Below, piece after piece: positions 45,856-60,800 of a stretch of DNA of 64,000 nucleotides (position 1 is its first letter; each line of letters opens with the position of its first letter). Source of the stretch: Cynocephalus volans (taxonomy: Eukaryota; Chordata; Mammalia; Dermoptera; Cynocephalidae); contig NC_084469.1 of the NCBI RefSeq assembly GCF_027409185.1, positions 38,492,793-38,556,792 on the forward strand, written 5' to 3'. A program made the position numbers and the translations under genes. A model generated the notes under the pieces. That model searched no databases. It had not been told where the DNA came from and saw only the letters and a program-made list of their open reading frames with translations.

Positions 45856-48800
45856 GTGAGGGTGGGTGGGTGGCCCGCCCGGCGCCGGTGGGGGAGGGGT
45901 GGGGGCGGGGCCATAAGGGGAGGGGCGAGGCTGCCGGGAGGACCAAGGGGCGGGGTCCCAGGCAGAGAGGGGAGAGAGGACGGGAAGCCCAGGACCGGGA
46001 GTCAGGAAGGAAATGCGATGAGGGGGGCGGGGCGGAGCCAGAATGGGAGTGGAAGGGCAGAGCTGCATGGAAACCAAAGCCAGGAGAAGACATCTGAGAC
46101 GTGCATGGGATGGTGAGCTGAAAGATGGGGGCCGAGGGGGATCTGGGTGGAGGCCAGGCTGGAGTGAGAATGGGAAGCGGCTAAGACTTGGGTACGTCCC
46201 AGTCTGGGTTGCAGACCAAGTCTAAGGGAGGCTATAGTCTGAAGAGTGCCTTGGTTCTGACACCTTTTAAGTCAGTGTCTCCTAATCCTTCCTGGAAATT
46301 GGGGAGGAAAGTGGATCCGTGGGGTGTCAGGAGGTGAAAGGCTGTAAACGGTGTTTACTTCTGGAGAGGAGTTTTAGTGGTTTGGTTTTGGTTTTCATCT
46401 CATCCATTCTTCACAACCTGTTGAGAAGTTGGGCATCCGTTTGGAAATGCTCAACAGGCATTTGGGGGATCTGCCTGGGGCTCAGGGAGGAAGGTGGGGA
46501 TTATGGTGCGCTTCAGTGGCACCGCAGCAGAAGTCTCGAAAGTGCGGGAGGTTTCAGGGGGGTGCTCAGGAGAGATTCTTGAGCCATTTAGACCTTTCTG
46601 GAATGGGAGTAAACTTGCCTGCAAGTCGGGCCTGTGTGAGGCTTGATGCTCTGGATCCTGCAGGTTGTGAAATAAATGTGTACAGAGTTCTGGCCAACTG
46701 ATGTTTCATGTGATGTTGCTGTGGGGAACATCAAAGAAATAATAGAAGACAAGTTCTCACCCATGAAATGCTTACTTCAAGGAGCCAAAACATATGTTAT
46801 TAATCATATTTTCAGAATATTTCAAGCTAGTACGACTAGGTGGGATTAGAGCTTACCTAGAATTTGGCCCCAGTGCGGGAGCCGAGTCCTAGAGGCCTCT
46901 GCTATGTCAGGTGTTAGCCCTTTAATTGCTTTATCAGGAGGCCTTGGGGGGGAGGCAATTCCGGGGAAAGAGTTGGATGGATTCAGGAGCTCTCAGGGGG
47001 CCCGGGGAAGCTAGGTTTATCAGTAGATAGGGAAGTGTTTCAATATTTTAACTACCAGAATGGCCTGACCACTGTGCACTGAGTGAACACCATCCCCACA
47101 AGTTCAAGCCTGGGTCAAATCCCGTAATAAATGACAATGAAGGAAAGGGCCATTGGGTTCAGAGGAGAGATACGTGTGTGGTCTGAGACACGTGCTCCTT
47201 AGCCTCCAGCGTTGAGCTGGCTCCTGAACTATGGGAACAATTAGCATGAGTGAAGAGCAAGGTAACTTCAGAGATGAAACTCAACCAGTATATGTGGGGG
47301 AGAGTGGGCCCATCTCAGAGTTGTGTCCTGGCTAAGGAAATGTAACCCACCAAGCAAAAGTAATTTTAAAGTGATTCAGATCCCCAAACATGCGAAAATT
47401 TTTACTGGTGCATTGAAAGAGACTGGAGACAAACTGAATGTTCATGAATAGGGAACTGGGTGGACGAATGATGGTTCAGCTATACAGTGAAATACTGTGC
47501 AGCTGTTAAAAAAAAAGATTGATATGGAACACTGCTTAAGGCAATTTTTTTGTTGTAAAAAAAAAAAAACAACAACTAAAAAACACATAACATAGAATTC
47601 ACCCTCTCAACAATTTCCAAGTGTACAGTACAACACTGTCAACTGCATGCAAGTTCTTTTGCAACAGATCCCCAAACTCCCCCATCCAGCATGACAAGCT
47701 CTACACCCACCTAACAACTCCCCACGCACCTGTCCCCCCGCCATGCCCCCAACCCTGGCAGACACCATTCTACTTTCTGTTCCTATGAATTTGACTCCTC
47801 TGGGTACATCATCTAAGTGGAATCATGCAGTGTTTGTCTCTTTGTGACTGGTTTATTTCACTTAGCATAATATCCTTGAGGTTCATCCATGTTGTCCCTT
47901 ATGACAGGATTTCCTTCTTTTTCTTTTTTAAGGCAGAATAATATTCTACTGAATGTATATATCACATTTTCTTTATTCATCCGTCGTGGACATTTAGGTT
48001 GCTGCATTCTCTTGGCTGTTGTGAATAATGCTGTATTTTAATTTTTTTAAAAGGTGAAGAATTGTATGTATAGTATGCTATCATTTCTGTTTAATAGAGA
48101 AAGGAGGAAGGGAGGAAGGAAGGAAAGAAGGAAGGACATTCTTTAATAGAGTCATCTACAAGCAGGGGAAACTGACTGAGGTACAAGGGTAGGCAGAAGA
48201 CTTACTTTCCACCATAAAAGTTTTTGGTGCCTTAAATTTTGCACCACGTAAATGTACTTACCTACTTAAAAATCTCAATAAAAGAAAGTATTTTTTAAAA
48301 AAACCTCAAGTCCTTTATTTGCATTTCTCAAAGCCTGTAACAGGCTTTTTTTTGAGAATCTTCAGTCCATTCAAACTTCTGCTCTCCCATGTACTTCTGT
48401 TACACACCCTGATGCTCTTCCAAACGCCCAGCATCATTTCAAAACCTCACGGGCCTCCCATCTGCAGAGCTCCCTCCTTCCCTCCCGGCTCTCCCGTCCC
48501 CTCCCTCCTCTCTCCTGATACCTTGTGGATCAGCTCAGCCTCTGACTACCTGTGCCTTTGACCTGCCACTCCCACTCAGCATCACCAAAGCCAGAAGGGC
48601 CCACCTGGCTGAGAGAAGTCCTCCTGCCTGTGTGTGTGGTGGTAGTGGGGGGGGGGTTGACAACGAGAGAAAGCTATCATTTTAACATTATTTTTGTCCC
48701 ATTCCATGAGTACAAGGTAAAAAAGAAAATGCATCTAAGACACGCTTCAAGGGCAGAAATAACAGAATTTAGTACTAGCCCCTCTCCTCTCTTTTTTCCT

Positions 48801-51800
48801 GCTCCAACCATTTTATTCACTGCTGCTGGGTTATTTTTTCTGGAATTCTGAAACCTGGATTCTGTTTTGAGTTTTTGCATTGGAGCGTGAACACAGGATT
48901 TGGAGTCCAACAGTCCTAGGTTCAAATCCTGCTTCTGTCAAGTTCAACAGTGTGATGCGAGCAAGTGAGTTTGTTGTGTCAGGTCCAAGCTGACAGGTCT
49001 TGCTGAGTTGCTGTGAAATTCAGACATAATGTATTAGGATACCTGGAACAGAGTGTGTCACGTTGGAGGTGTTCCATAAAGGATGAGAATTATTGTCATT
49101 TTACATCCCATTTAAAATTCTCCTCACTTCTCTGATCCTTGTCACCTTGCTGTAACCCAAACCTGGCTCCTCCCCAAGGACTCAAGCTGTATTTCCCCCA
49201 CAGCCCTCTTACCTCTGAACCTGGAGGTGGGATAGATGTCCTCCTTGATGCTTCTAGATTCATGATGGATAGCCTCCAGTTTGAATCTCCTGTCATCAGA
49301 CGAAGGTTTTTCCCTAGCCCTGCTCAGCTTCACGGTGCCCACTCTCTTGCTGTGTCCTGTACTCACGGCATGGCCCTCATTTCTCTATGACCGTGGCTGC
49401 CAGCTCACCATGATTCTGCCCAACATTAGTCCTGTCTTAACAGGTGGTTATTTCCATAGATATATAAATGGTCCTTCCGATAACCTGGTCTCTGGGCTCC
49501 CTGACCCTTCCTCCTCCAGGGATCTTGTCTTTTTTCCTATCCTATGCCCCACTCATGGCCATTCCCAGACCTGGCATTACCAGTAACCACCACTTTCATG
49601 ATCCGATTTCATGCACCTGCTTCTCTGACCACTGCTCCTGTATTTCCCTCTCATGTTCTGACTACAACAATCCCTTGGCCTTACTGGGCTCTCTGAGCCA
49701 TTGACCCTGCCACCTTTCATTGCATCTCATCCACACCCCCGGCCTTTCCCCCTTGCCCAGGTCAAGTGCCAGCCCCATCAGTATTATCCTTTCCTTGCTT
49801 CAACTCCTGTCTTACTGGCCTCTACCTCACTGTGTCCGCAATCCTGGGGAAACCCACTCTATCCATACTGCGTACTTGCACCATGGAGCTGAACAGGGCT
49901 AGGGAAAAATCTGCTCGCTCCATTTAAATTCATGACCTTGAATTCCTAGTAGACCTTTGATGTTTCCCAGCAGACATCCTGTTTTTCCTATTCTAACTCC
50001 TTTCTTGCTCTTTTAGATCACCATTTCACAACTTTCTTTCTTCTTCCTTCAAATGTCCAAAACCTCCTCTTTCAACCTCAGTCTATGATGTTCTTGCTTC
50101 TTTCTGGATTAAAAAAAAAAAAAAAAAAGAATGGAAACATAGAATGAAATTCCTGCAAACTTTTATATTGACCTCATCTGCCAATACCTGTGCCCGTGTC
50201 TTCTGCCATCCCTTTCATTGCTGCAGGTGGACTGTCCTTGTCATCTCAGATGCCAACCCTCAAACTAATGCACTTTTGCTCTGAATCCGCCCATTCTTGA
50301 GGAAGTTGCTCTAGGAACTCCCCCCTTCCTTCATTCTGATTTTTTGTCCTCTGCACTAGATTATTCCCATCAAACAAAATTCTCATTTCTCCCGGCAGCT
50401 CATTTCTGTGATCACCTCTATACCAAAATTCGTGTAATGGGTGTCTCTTCTTGCTGGGTCCTATTCTTTTCCTGTTTTATCTATACTCATTCATCAAGCT
50501 TTTGTTCCCACACTCCACAGAAGTGGAATGAAAGAAGTTGTCAATGTTTCCAGTAGTCTCTGCTTGACCCAGTTGAATGTCCACTAATCCGTCCTAGTCC
50601 TGCTTGTCCTGTGAGCAGTCTTCGTTGCAACCCCTGATCCTCCTCTCCTCCTGCAAGCGCTGTCTTCATTTGGCTTCCAGGACACCAGTCTTCTGTCACC
50701 ATGGCTACTCCGTCTCAGTTTCCACTGATGGTGCTTCCTCTCCTTTCCAGCTTCTTACCACTGGGGGGGGGGGGGTCACTCATTTCCTCTACATACTTGT
50801 TTACTTGGTCTCTCATTCCGTTTCAAAATTGTACAAACGATCTGTATTTGAAACCTCCTAAATTTGTTATCTCCAGCCTTCTCTTCTCTGAACCCCCAAC
50901 TAGCATATCCAACTGCCTACTCAATGTCTCCATGTTGAAGTCCCATAGATAGATCCCATTTTAGTATGTCCAGAGACAAGCTCCTGATCGTCCCTCAAGA
51001 ACATACTCCACCCTTATTCTTCCCCACATCAGTTAACACCAACTCCAATCTCCCTTTTTTCTCAAGCTCCAAATCTTGGACTCATTCTGACCCTCTTTTT
51101 TTCTCACCACCCCAAAACCAATTCATTAAGACATCACATTGCCTGTACCTTCACAATTTATATAGAAACAGACCATTTCTCACCACTTCCACCATTGTGC
51201 CAAGCAGCTGTCTTCTATATTACGGCAGTAACTTGCTATGACATCTCCTTGTCCACTTTTGCCCTCTAGAGTCTGTTCTCAGACTTAGCTGGCATGATCC
51301 TCCTTACTACAAAGGATGTCAGACCATGTCACTCCTTTGTTCCAAACCTTTCAATGATGTCCATTTCTGAGAGTAAAAATCAAAATTCCACGGGCAAGGC
51401 TGCATGTGATCTGACCTCCTTTACTCACCCCTGTTCTTTCTGCTCACCCTGCTCCAGTTTCACTGGCCTCCACACTGCTCCTTGATCACCCTAGGCATGC
51501 TCCTGCCTCAGGGCCTTTGCACGGGCTGTTCCTTCTGCCTGCAATATGCCTACCCCAAGGATCTGCAAAGAGCCCTCCATATACTCCCCAGTCTTTGTCC
51601 AAATATTATCTTCTCATTAAGGCCTGCATTGACCTCAGCATTGAAAATTACAGCCTCTCCACCCCACACTCTGATCCCCCCTCACATGCTTTGTCTTTAT
51701 TCACAGAACTTATTATGTATTGACTATCTCTCCCCTAGAATATAAACTTCACGAGCTCAGGAACTTTTGTCTGTTTTGTTCACTGATAAATCTTCCTAGC

Positions 51801-54800
51801 ACTTAGAACAGTACAAATTCAGAGTAGATGCTTAATACATACTCATTAAATAAATGAGTGAGTAGCTTTTTATTTCATAGAGAGTTCACATTCATTATTT
51901 TCTATCACTCAAAGCCCTCCAAAATCCAACCCAAACCTACCTACCATTTTTTTTTTCAAACAATATAATTCAGATATTCTGAATATCTGAAATTCTGTTG
52001 AGGTTTATAGAATATCTGAATATTCTATAATATGGTTCTGAATATTCTATAACATAGTTCCTACCTTTGAGATCCTTGAGATCCAGTTTATCCTCTCTCT
52101 CTCTGTTAGGCCTTCCGCCCTGGGTCCAAAGGGTTCTTTCTTAACATGAATATGATAGAGCTTCGAGTGTGACATTGTCTTCCTTTTTGAATTCCTGGTT
52201 CACCTGTTGTTGTAGGTTCTCAGCTCAATGAATGTTTCCAGACAGACCAGGCAAGTACCATCCTCTGGAATTTAACATCCTGGGTCCGGGTATTCTATTT
52301 CACAGCTGCCAGGATGTAATTAGTCATATTCAGAACCCGACCAGCCACAGGGGTCCATATTTCCTTTTCATTATTTGTAGCTTCCTTGTCCTATTACCTG
52401 ATCATCTGTTTGTCTTTCTAGTTAGTTGTGAGATTTTAACAGACAGAGGTTCTTAGTGAGTTGTATTGACAACTTTTTAAGTTGCTAGTGATAGGAAATT
52501 TAAACTAGCTCAGAAAGTTCAAGAGCAGGTTGGATCGGGAACACAAACAAAGTCACTAGGACTGGCTCTTGCTAAACCATCTGTAAACTCTCTCTTCTCC
52601 ATATTGACTTTACTTGAAGGTTCCATATGGCAGTAAAATGGCCACCTAAAGCTACAGCCTAGTAGAAAAGAGAAGGTGTCTCTTCCTGGAAAAGTTCACT
52701 TAAGAGACTTTGGCCTGACTCTCATTGTCTCAGATTTGGTGACATGCCCACCCCTGGATTTGGGAATGTCTCAGATTTGGTGACATGCCCACCCCTGGAT
52801 TTGGGAATGTCTCAGATTTGGTGACATGCCCACCCCTGGATTTGGGAATGGGTACTAAAAGAAGAGGAACTGTGCTGGGTGGCCAAAATCAGTTAACGTT
52901 AAAAATCAGTTAATTCTAAAAATGGATTCGAGATCCTCAGCTTTGCTTACTTTTTTTTAAAGTGCCCCCTCGCACCACCTGTAGACAGTTGATCATCCTT
53001 ACGTGCGTCTGTCCTGTTTTGCACCTCTGGTCTTTTGGTTTCAGCCACCTCCTTGTCACCCTGTTGTTGAGGGTGGGATTCCTGCCCTAAGGAAAGGGGG
53101 ATGGCTGAACACATAACACCCAGCACAGGAGAAATGACATTGACAGCAGTTTATTAGTCACATATACTCACAGCCCAGATCAGGAGGACAGTGTCATGCA
53201 AGACCACACACACAGTGTTGCACTTGGGAACAACCAGGGCCTGCGGGAAGCATGCTTTGTAGTACTGGGAGGGGGTGGTGCCCCCTGGTTCCTGTAGGAG
53301 GAAGGGATTGGCTTGTTTGAATAATTCCATGGGCTGGCAGGGGACTGAAGGCTGCTTCTCAGGGATAAGTAGGATCCACGCCTGGTCCCCTTGATAAGGA
53401 GGGCTGTTTGCTTAGGGGACCTTATCCACAAGAGTAGAGTGGGGAGAGAATGTGTGGGTTAAACTGATGCCCTCCAGATTTTACCAGATGTCAAAGCAGC
53501 ACATAAAGTTGGACGTTAGTATTAGGCCCTACAGCGCAGTGACCTGCAAAAGGTTGTGTAGAGCTTTATGGGCCTTTTTCAAAATAATCTTTCTCTAAGG
53601 CCTCAGAAGGAGAATGCCTGCCTTTCTTCCTCGTGCACCTCTGTTACAGGTTGTCCTACCCCTCCTGGCCAATGAGAAAAATCACCGAGGCTGGCCCCAC
53701 CTGCTACGTCAAGATGTCAGGCGGCACGCCCACACCCTCCAGTGTGACCTCTTGGTTGTCCTTGAGCAAATGAAGGGGAAAACTTTGCTGCCTCTTCCAG
53801 CAGGCTTAGAAAAAATGGAGTTTGTGGATTTTGAAAGTGAGACAGTGTAAGTACCTCCAGCCCCGCCACATGGGCCTCTGAGGTATGGGAGATGCTGATT
53901 TGTCTGAATGTTTTCTTTATTTCCTGTCCTGCACACAAGCCCACTGTCTGCTGTTGCCGACATCTGCAGACTGAGTGTTGGTGCGGATTCCTTCCTTTGC
54001 TCCAGTCCCTGTGCCTGAAGTCTTTTAAGGCTGTCACAGCAATGTGGCCTTCATTCCCATTCAGAATCATTTCAGGGCTGAGAGCAGCCACACTGATGTC
54101 AGTAGTTTGCTTATCGGGAGAGTGTCATGCAGATCCAGTCTGGGAGGCAGCCTCTTCCCACATTTACTCAATCAGTGCCCGAGGTCATAGCCCTCACTGG
54201 TGGCTCTAGTTACAGCTCCAAGCACTCCTTATCCAGGAGCTGGAGACTTTTTTTCAGGTCCTGGGGATTTATGTTCTTTTTCAAATAGAACAAATCTGGC
54301 TTTATGGGGGCCTGGAGTCTATGTCTCCTGTCCCTGAGGGGGCATTGAAACCCCAGTCTCCTCTCGTTATAGAAATTACATCCACCATCACTTTCCACTT
54401 ACCATTCTGGCTTTGAGTTGTCTCTGTTCTTTCAAGCCAGCCTATGTATACTAATAATATATTTTGTTATATTTTATCCAGTAGTTCCACATGTTTGTGT
54501 CAACGGGTGGCCTTCCTACATGAGCTTGGTCTGCCCTACTGCCAGGAGGTTCCCAATGCATTCCCATGATCATTGTGTATTCAGGATCCATATGTAATGC
54601 GTGCAGTGGCAATGCTCTTTATAAGGAGCTTTTTCTATTGGAAGTAATTGCTACATATATAATTTGAAATAATTTCCCAGTTAACTGGAAAACATATTGC
54701 GGTTTAATAAAAATATATAATTTTCAAAATAAATAAATTCAAGCTACTCTTTTCCTGGTCCCTTTATATTTTAACTTAATAACATTCACTGTGTGTATCT

Positions 54801-57800
54801 AATCAGTGCTAAGTTTGTCTCTCTTCGTTCAAGTTTATTTTCCAAAAGGCTGGATCAGTTGGGGGAAGGTAAGTATCTTCTCCCTGTAATACCTTTATTA
54901 AATCACTTGCTGCACCATATCATTTCTCAGCAAATATGACTTTAATTAAATTAAGTGAAGGTGGGTTAATGACATGAAGATATGAACGATATGCTCTTTC
55001 TTTGTCACTGTGTCCTTTGTTGTTGGCATGTAGTTTTCAGTTAAGACTCTGAGAAAAGGCAGCCAAAATCTATTTTTGATTTTTAATCCCTTCCAAACAC
55101 AGCTCAGTTATTTTTTAAAAAGAGGTGTATGGGGGGTGGGGGGTAGGGAATTCCGTTCTTCACCGGAAAAGTGAGGACAAAGAGAAATATTGATGATAAT
55201 ATTCAGATGACTGTTGGTAATCAGAGGAGGAAGTAATATATTTGCCCTTGCAGCAGATGTCAGAACCAAGATCAAAAAGAGGAAATCATAGGGAGGTAGA
55301 TGAGGTTCAGTGGATGGACGAACTTTCTCCCTAGGAAGGCTGAGGAATATGCTGCTTGGTCAAGTAGGGTGCTTGATGTCACTGGTGGGAGTCAAGCAAG
55401 GGTTGGGGGGTCATCTGAATGTTTTCTGTGCAAGGTACTCCTGCATTGACAGGAAGACTGGATGGCATTCAGAGATCTTAAATTCGTCTCTAGAATATTG
55501 GTGAAGCCTTCTATCTGTGTGAATAGTGGTGTATGTATACATGCATAAGCATTTCTTCTGTACATCTCACTGACTCCTCAGCAGTCTATTAGCCAAAAAC
55601 AGTTAAGAATGCATGGGCTAAGAGGAATTTCTCACCTATTTTTAAAAGATTTGGGATTCTTTTAGGGGGACACCAAGGGCTAAGTTACTTCCACATGTTC
55701 CAGGAGCCTTCTATTGCCTTCCACAGCTTGGATTCTATAGACAAGTCAGTCATCTACAGCATGGAGTCTGCAGTGATCAGATGGAGCCACCAAGTCCAGG
55801 TGGTGCTCAGGAGAGAGTCTTCCCAGCCACTCTTGCAAGGAGAGAATCCCACCCCTGAGGTGGAGTTGGAGTTCTGGAAGAGCAGGTAAGCAGGGAGGCA
55901 CACACTTGAACTCTGGGGAGAAGCGTCTTCCAGAGGATAAAGCCAGAGCCAGCCTGGGGACAGCAACCAATGAGTCTGGTTCTTCCCTCCACGAGTCTCT
56001 TACCCTCCCTAAGGCAGACAGCTCAGTGTCATTGGGTCAGTACGGTTTTTCTATGGGTTGGGAGGTGTACACTTCCTCAGGGTTCTATAGTTATCCTTCC
56101 TTCCTTGAGCAATTGTCACTACTCCTTCTGACATTTTTTAAAGGCTGTTTTCACTACATGTAAAATTAATCAACTCTCTCTAATATTTTTCACCTAATTG
56201 TCTATTCCCTTTTCCTTGGACAGTCAAGGCTAGATGCACACGCCTTTTGTAAGGGTCTGAGGAAAGAGAGGAGTTTTGGGAAGTTGGCTGCAGAACGGCC
56301 TCTCCTAGGTCCCAACTCATCAGCAGCAGTGCGGGAGACGTCAACAACCACTGTGCCCCAGCTCCACAGGGTGTCCAGAAAGACCTCATTATTTCTCATA
56401 ATCCTGCTTATTCCCCCTCTTCCTCCCCATTTCCTTGCTCCCATTTTTCATCGTGCTAATAAATCCTTTACTCAAAAGGAAACAAGCAGATGTTGGAGGC
56501 AGATGTCCCTGTCCTTGTCTTGAATGGAGAGTGTCTGTGTCAAGTGTCCAGGCCTGCCTGGAGGGCTCCAGCCCTGTTTGCACCACCATCCTCTTGCCTG
56601 GTTTCTGACTGTCTGCTGCCCTGCTGTGAGGCCCTTCTCGAGCCGCCTTGCTCCATCGACGCCTATCTCACCCTGCCCCTACCTTACTGCAAGAGCTAAT
56701 GACCTCCAGCTGCAAAGCTTTTGAGTTACCAGATGGTCACAGCAGTGTGTCCTGGAGATGCCCCTTTGAACCTGTGTTCCTGACTCAGGCTTTGCCCTCG
56801 CTGTTCTGGGGGCAGATGTCCCGGCTCTCTGGGCTGGAGCATAGCCTCTGTGGATGTCTATGTGAAGGTGGGTCACCATAGTGTGACTTACATTTCCTGA
56901 TGCTTACCTGGCTTCACCCTTCTCCATGGTATTGCAGGTATGAGGATCTGGAATACATTTACAATCAACTGAAAACGATAAAGGCGAGAGGCATGGCTGG
57001 GCTCCTGGACAAGCTTCAGAGTAGCTACTTCCCAGCTTTCAAAGCCATGTTCAGAGACGTTGTAGCAGGTGAGAGCCAGCAGTATTTTCACAATACGTTT
57101 GACTCAGATGTCTTCTTGAGTGATGCGTTCACTTCTCTCAGTCTGATTTCAGCATTTTCGAGTCCTTATAACTTTCCACCCTGGTACGGTAGAACATGGT
57201 CACAAGAATACCAAATCTAGCAGCCAGGGAGCAGCTAACCAGAACTGCACTCTGTTTGCAGTTCTGCCGCTTGGTGACCTTGGGTACATGCACCTAACCT
57301 CTCTGAGCTTTAGCATGTGCCACGGTTGTGGTGCACACACTTCCGCCTACTTCCCCGGGTCCTTGTGAGATAATCCAGGTGAAGGTACTCTACTGGCCGC
57401 ACCGTGCTGTAGGAAGGCATGTCATTGTCGCTAATCTCTGGAATTCAGGTCCCTCCATCTTTGGCTCCTTGAGAAATCCCTATCCCACTTCTAGCTTCAT
57501 TCTGTTTGTTCCATTCCTACTGTCAGATGGGACTGCAATTTTCTGGCCATCAGAGCACCAGACAAGATCAGCTCTAGCCAAAATTACAAAGCCAGCAAAG
57601 TCTACAATTAGAAGTAGGTGAATGTTTGCAGGGCTCCCTTTCCCTTCATTGGTGCACTTTGTTTCTTCTCCTTTTTTCCTATCAAACCGCCTCCTCGTTC
57701 TTCAGCATTATAGGTCAAAATATGCTTTCAGAAGCATTTGCAATTTCATATTATTCAAGCTTAATCTCAGCAGTGATTTTCAAACATTTTTTTTTCTCTT

Positions 57801-60800
57801 TCAGAACTCTTTCTTTAAATGCAATCTCCCATGTAAGTTTAAAATATAAAATCAATGAGGGTGTATTTACTCTGTGAAAGAGCGTGGCATCCTGTGTGCA
57901 GAGCGCACCAGCTGATCCCTCATCCCATGGGGCTTGGCAACCACTCAGCTAAAGGAGTAAAAGTCCTGGTGATGGAGCTTCTGACATGATCTATACAACA
58001 GAGAAAAACTGGCATAAGTCATTAGTCCTTGAGGCCCTTCTGAGTCCTACAGTCTCATCACAGGCTGCCCTGCCAGCACATGAAGCTGGCTTGGAACAGG
58101 ACGTCTCTCGAGGCACCAGTTTACTGCTTAGCTGAGGGTTCTGTATCCTAGAGGAATCCACTGTTGTTGCCAATTTATACTTCAATTCAAATAGGCAGGT
58201 GTCCCCAAAAGTGGGATGTTTGAGCTGGCCAGTTAGCTCACTTGAGAGAGATGGTGCTGGCAACACCAAGGTCAAAAGTTCAAATCCCTGTACCGGCCAG
58301 CCACAAAAAAAAGAAAGAGAGAAAATGGTATGTTTACCACTGTTGTGGTGAGAGATGTTTGGGAGAGACATATGGACAGGTAATTTTTTAAATGTGTTTA
58401 AGGGTAACCGTTTTTGGCAGGTGATACCAGTTTTTCATTTATGGTAGAGATTTAAAGTGTTGATCTTATATAATTTTATTTTGGCTAAAATTCAATTTAG
58501 AGAAAAGTATTAAGTAAGCAGTATAGCAGCCCCCTTATCTGTGGTTTCACTTTCCGTGGTTTTAGTTACCCGTGGTAAACCATGGTGTGAAAATATTAAA
58601 TGAAAGATTTCAGGAATAAATGCGGAAGTTTTAAATTGTGTGCTGTTCTAAGTGGTGTGATGAAATCTCGTGCCATCCTGTCCCGACCCGCCCAGGCCAT
58701 GAATCATCCCTTTGTCCAGCGTGTCCCTGCCCGTTAGTCACTCAGAAGCCTTATCGATTATCAGATCAACTGTTGCGGTATCCCAGTGCTTGTGTTCAAG
58801 TAACCCTTGTAACCCTTATATTACTCAATAATGGCCCCAAAGTGCAAGAGTAGTGACACTGGCATATCGTTATAATAGTTCTATTTTATTATTAGTTATT
58901 GTTGTTAATATTTCACTCTGCCTAATTTATAAATGAAACTTTATCATAGGTATGTATGTGTAGAAAACAGCATAGTATATATAGGATTCAGTACTATCCT
59001 TGGTTTCAGGATCCACTGGGAGTCTTAAAACGTATCCCCTGTGAATCGGGGGACTACTGTACTACAGGTTGTACACGAACATGAAACGTGTAAAGGAGGT
59101 ATGCAAAATGCCTGCAATTTGGGGCTCAGAAATGAAACAAGTGCCCCCAATATATTTTTTACATAAAAAGGTTAATAGACTATAATCCTTCACATAGATT
59201 AATAGTTATAAAAGATTCATATCCCTACACCAGCTGGAAAAAGTTCTTTGTAGTAGAGTATATGCTGGTCATAAAATTAGGAAAAGCAATACCATTAGAA
59301 TAGTACCGGATAAATACTACTGTAAAAGTAGAAATCCTTTAAATATGAAACTCAGTTATGGTGAGGAAATAAAAGAAAATTTAATTAGAGGTGTCAGATA
59401 GATACTCGGTCAGAAATTTTGGCAGGATCTTCTAAGAATAAAAGAATCTCAGAGGCTGGTGACTGATTCTCTCATTTTCAATTTAATTTCTATGCATCTG
59501 GATTTCTTAACCCTAGAGAGATGTACTATGTTCATTATTCTTATTAGTCATGATCAGCATAGTTCATATTCTCACTGATGGGCTGAAAGTGGGAGAGGAA
59601 AATAAATATTTCTGGGTTAGTGGGCATGAATCGGGAAACAGTGAGAAGGAGGTTAAAAGGATGGAGAAAAATGTGTGACAACAAGATTGGATGAAGTGAG
59701 AAATCTTGCAAAACAGGAAGTAACAGTCCCCTTAAGAGGAAAGAGCAAGGGCAATAAAGACTAGTTAGGGAGTTTCCTTCCCTGGCTCCGGGGGTGGGGG
59801 ACAGGCTTGGCATAGTGAAACCCAGTAGCCACTTTTCTCAGTCCCTTTGTACTACCGTAACAGGGTACCACAGATGGTAATTTATACAGAATGGAAATTT
59901 ATTTCTCACTGTTCTGGAGGCTGGAAATTCTGAGATCAAGATGCCAGAAAGCTTGGTAGTCCGGCAAGGGCTGATCTCTTCTTCCAAGATAGCACCTTAT
60001 GGCTGCATCCTCTGGAGGGGAGGAAGGCTGTGTCCTCACGTGGTGGAAGGTGGAAGGCAAGTTAGCCTACGCTGTGAAGCCTCATTTACAGGGGAGGAGC
60101 GCTCATGACCTAATCACCTCTTAAAGGCCCCACCTCTTAATACCATCATAATGGCCATTAAGTTTCAACATCTGAATTTTGGAGGGAACCCATTCAAACC
60201 ATAGCACCAATCAAGAATATCTGTAGGTGGACAGGTGTGGGAAAGAATTCCACACCCAGGGCTGTGCTGGAGCCAACTTGTGCTGGTTTACAGTGGCTCA
60301 GTAGAGGCCACTGCATGCATCTCTCTTCAATCTGGGTTCTGATATCCCCCACCTCAGCACAGGGTCTCCCACCCAAGCACAGAGTTCTGACATTCGTCAT
60401 CACTCGCCCACTTAGGAATCATGGCTCTAATCAATGTACTGTGACATTTAACTTTCAAAAATTCGATTCACATACCGCTTTCCACAGCCTCATCTGGGTT
60501 TTAAAGTACAAATGTACACATCGACATACTGCCGTGTATTATGTACCTCATAGCATCAAGTCAGGGATTCAACATAGTAAATTTGGAAAAATCTTCCTCT
60601 TGCCCTGCTGAGCAGGTTGTCAGTCCATGGGATGACCCTAGGTAAGTTATTTAGGTCTTGATTTCCTCCCCTAGGAAGTGGGAGTAGTAGAGCTACCTCA
60701 CAGAGCTCTATACAGATAGTATATGTCTAGCGAGTAGAACAATTCCTGCCGTATTGAAACTGTGATATATAGTGTGCATTTTGAGTTTCCCTTAGGAGGA

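Noticed and set aside
45317..46093. Long open frames on the minus strand across the CpG island (up to 258 codons)
   Set aside because: They are antisense shadows of GC-rich DNAH9 exon 1, rich in Pro/Arg/Ala, and stop codons are rare simply because of base composition.
49139..51750. Many overlapping open frames in the pyrimidine-rich region of intron 1
   Set aside because: The region is L2-like at its 3' end, and frames are short, Ser/Pro/Leu-rich and overlapping, without conservation signs.
52727..52849. CRISPR-like direct repeats
   Set aside because: The 41-bp units are contiguous with no spacers. It is a tandem repeat in a mammalian intron.
56180..56881. Open frames of 66-80 codons in DNAH9 intron 3
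   Set aside because: They overlap each other on both strands, have no splice context, and match nothing recognised.
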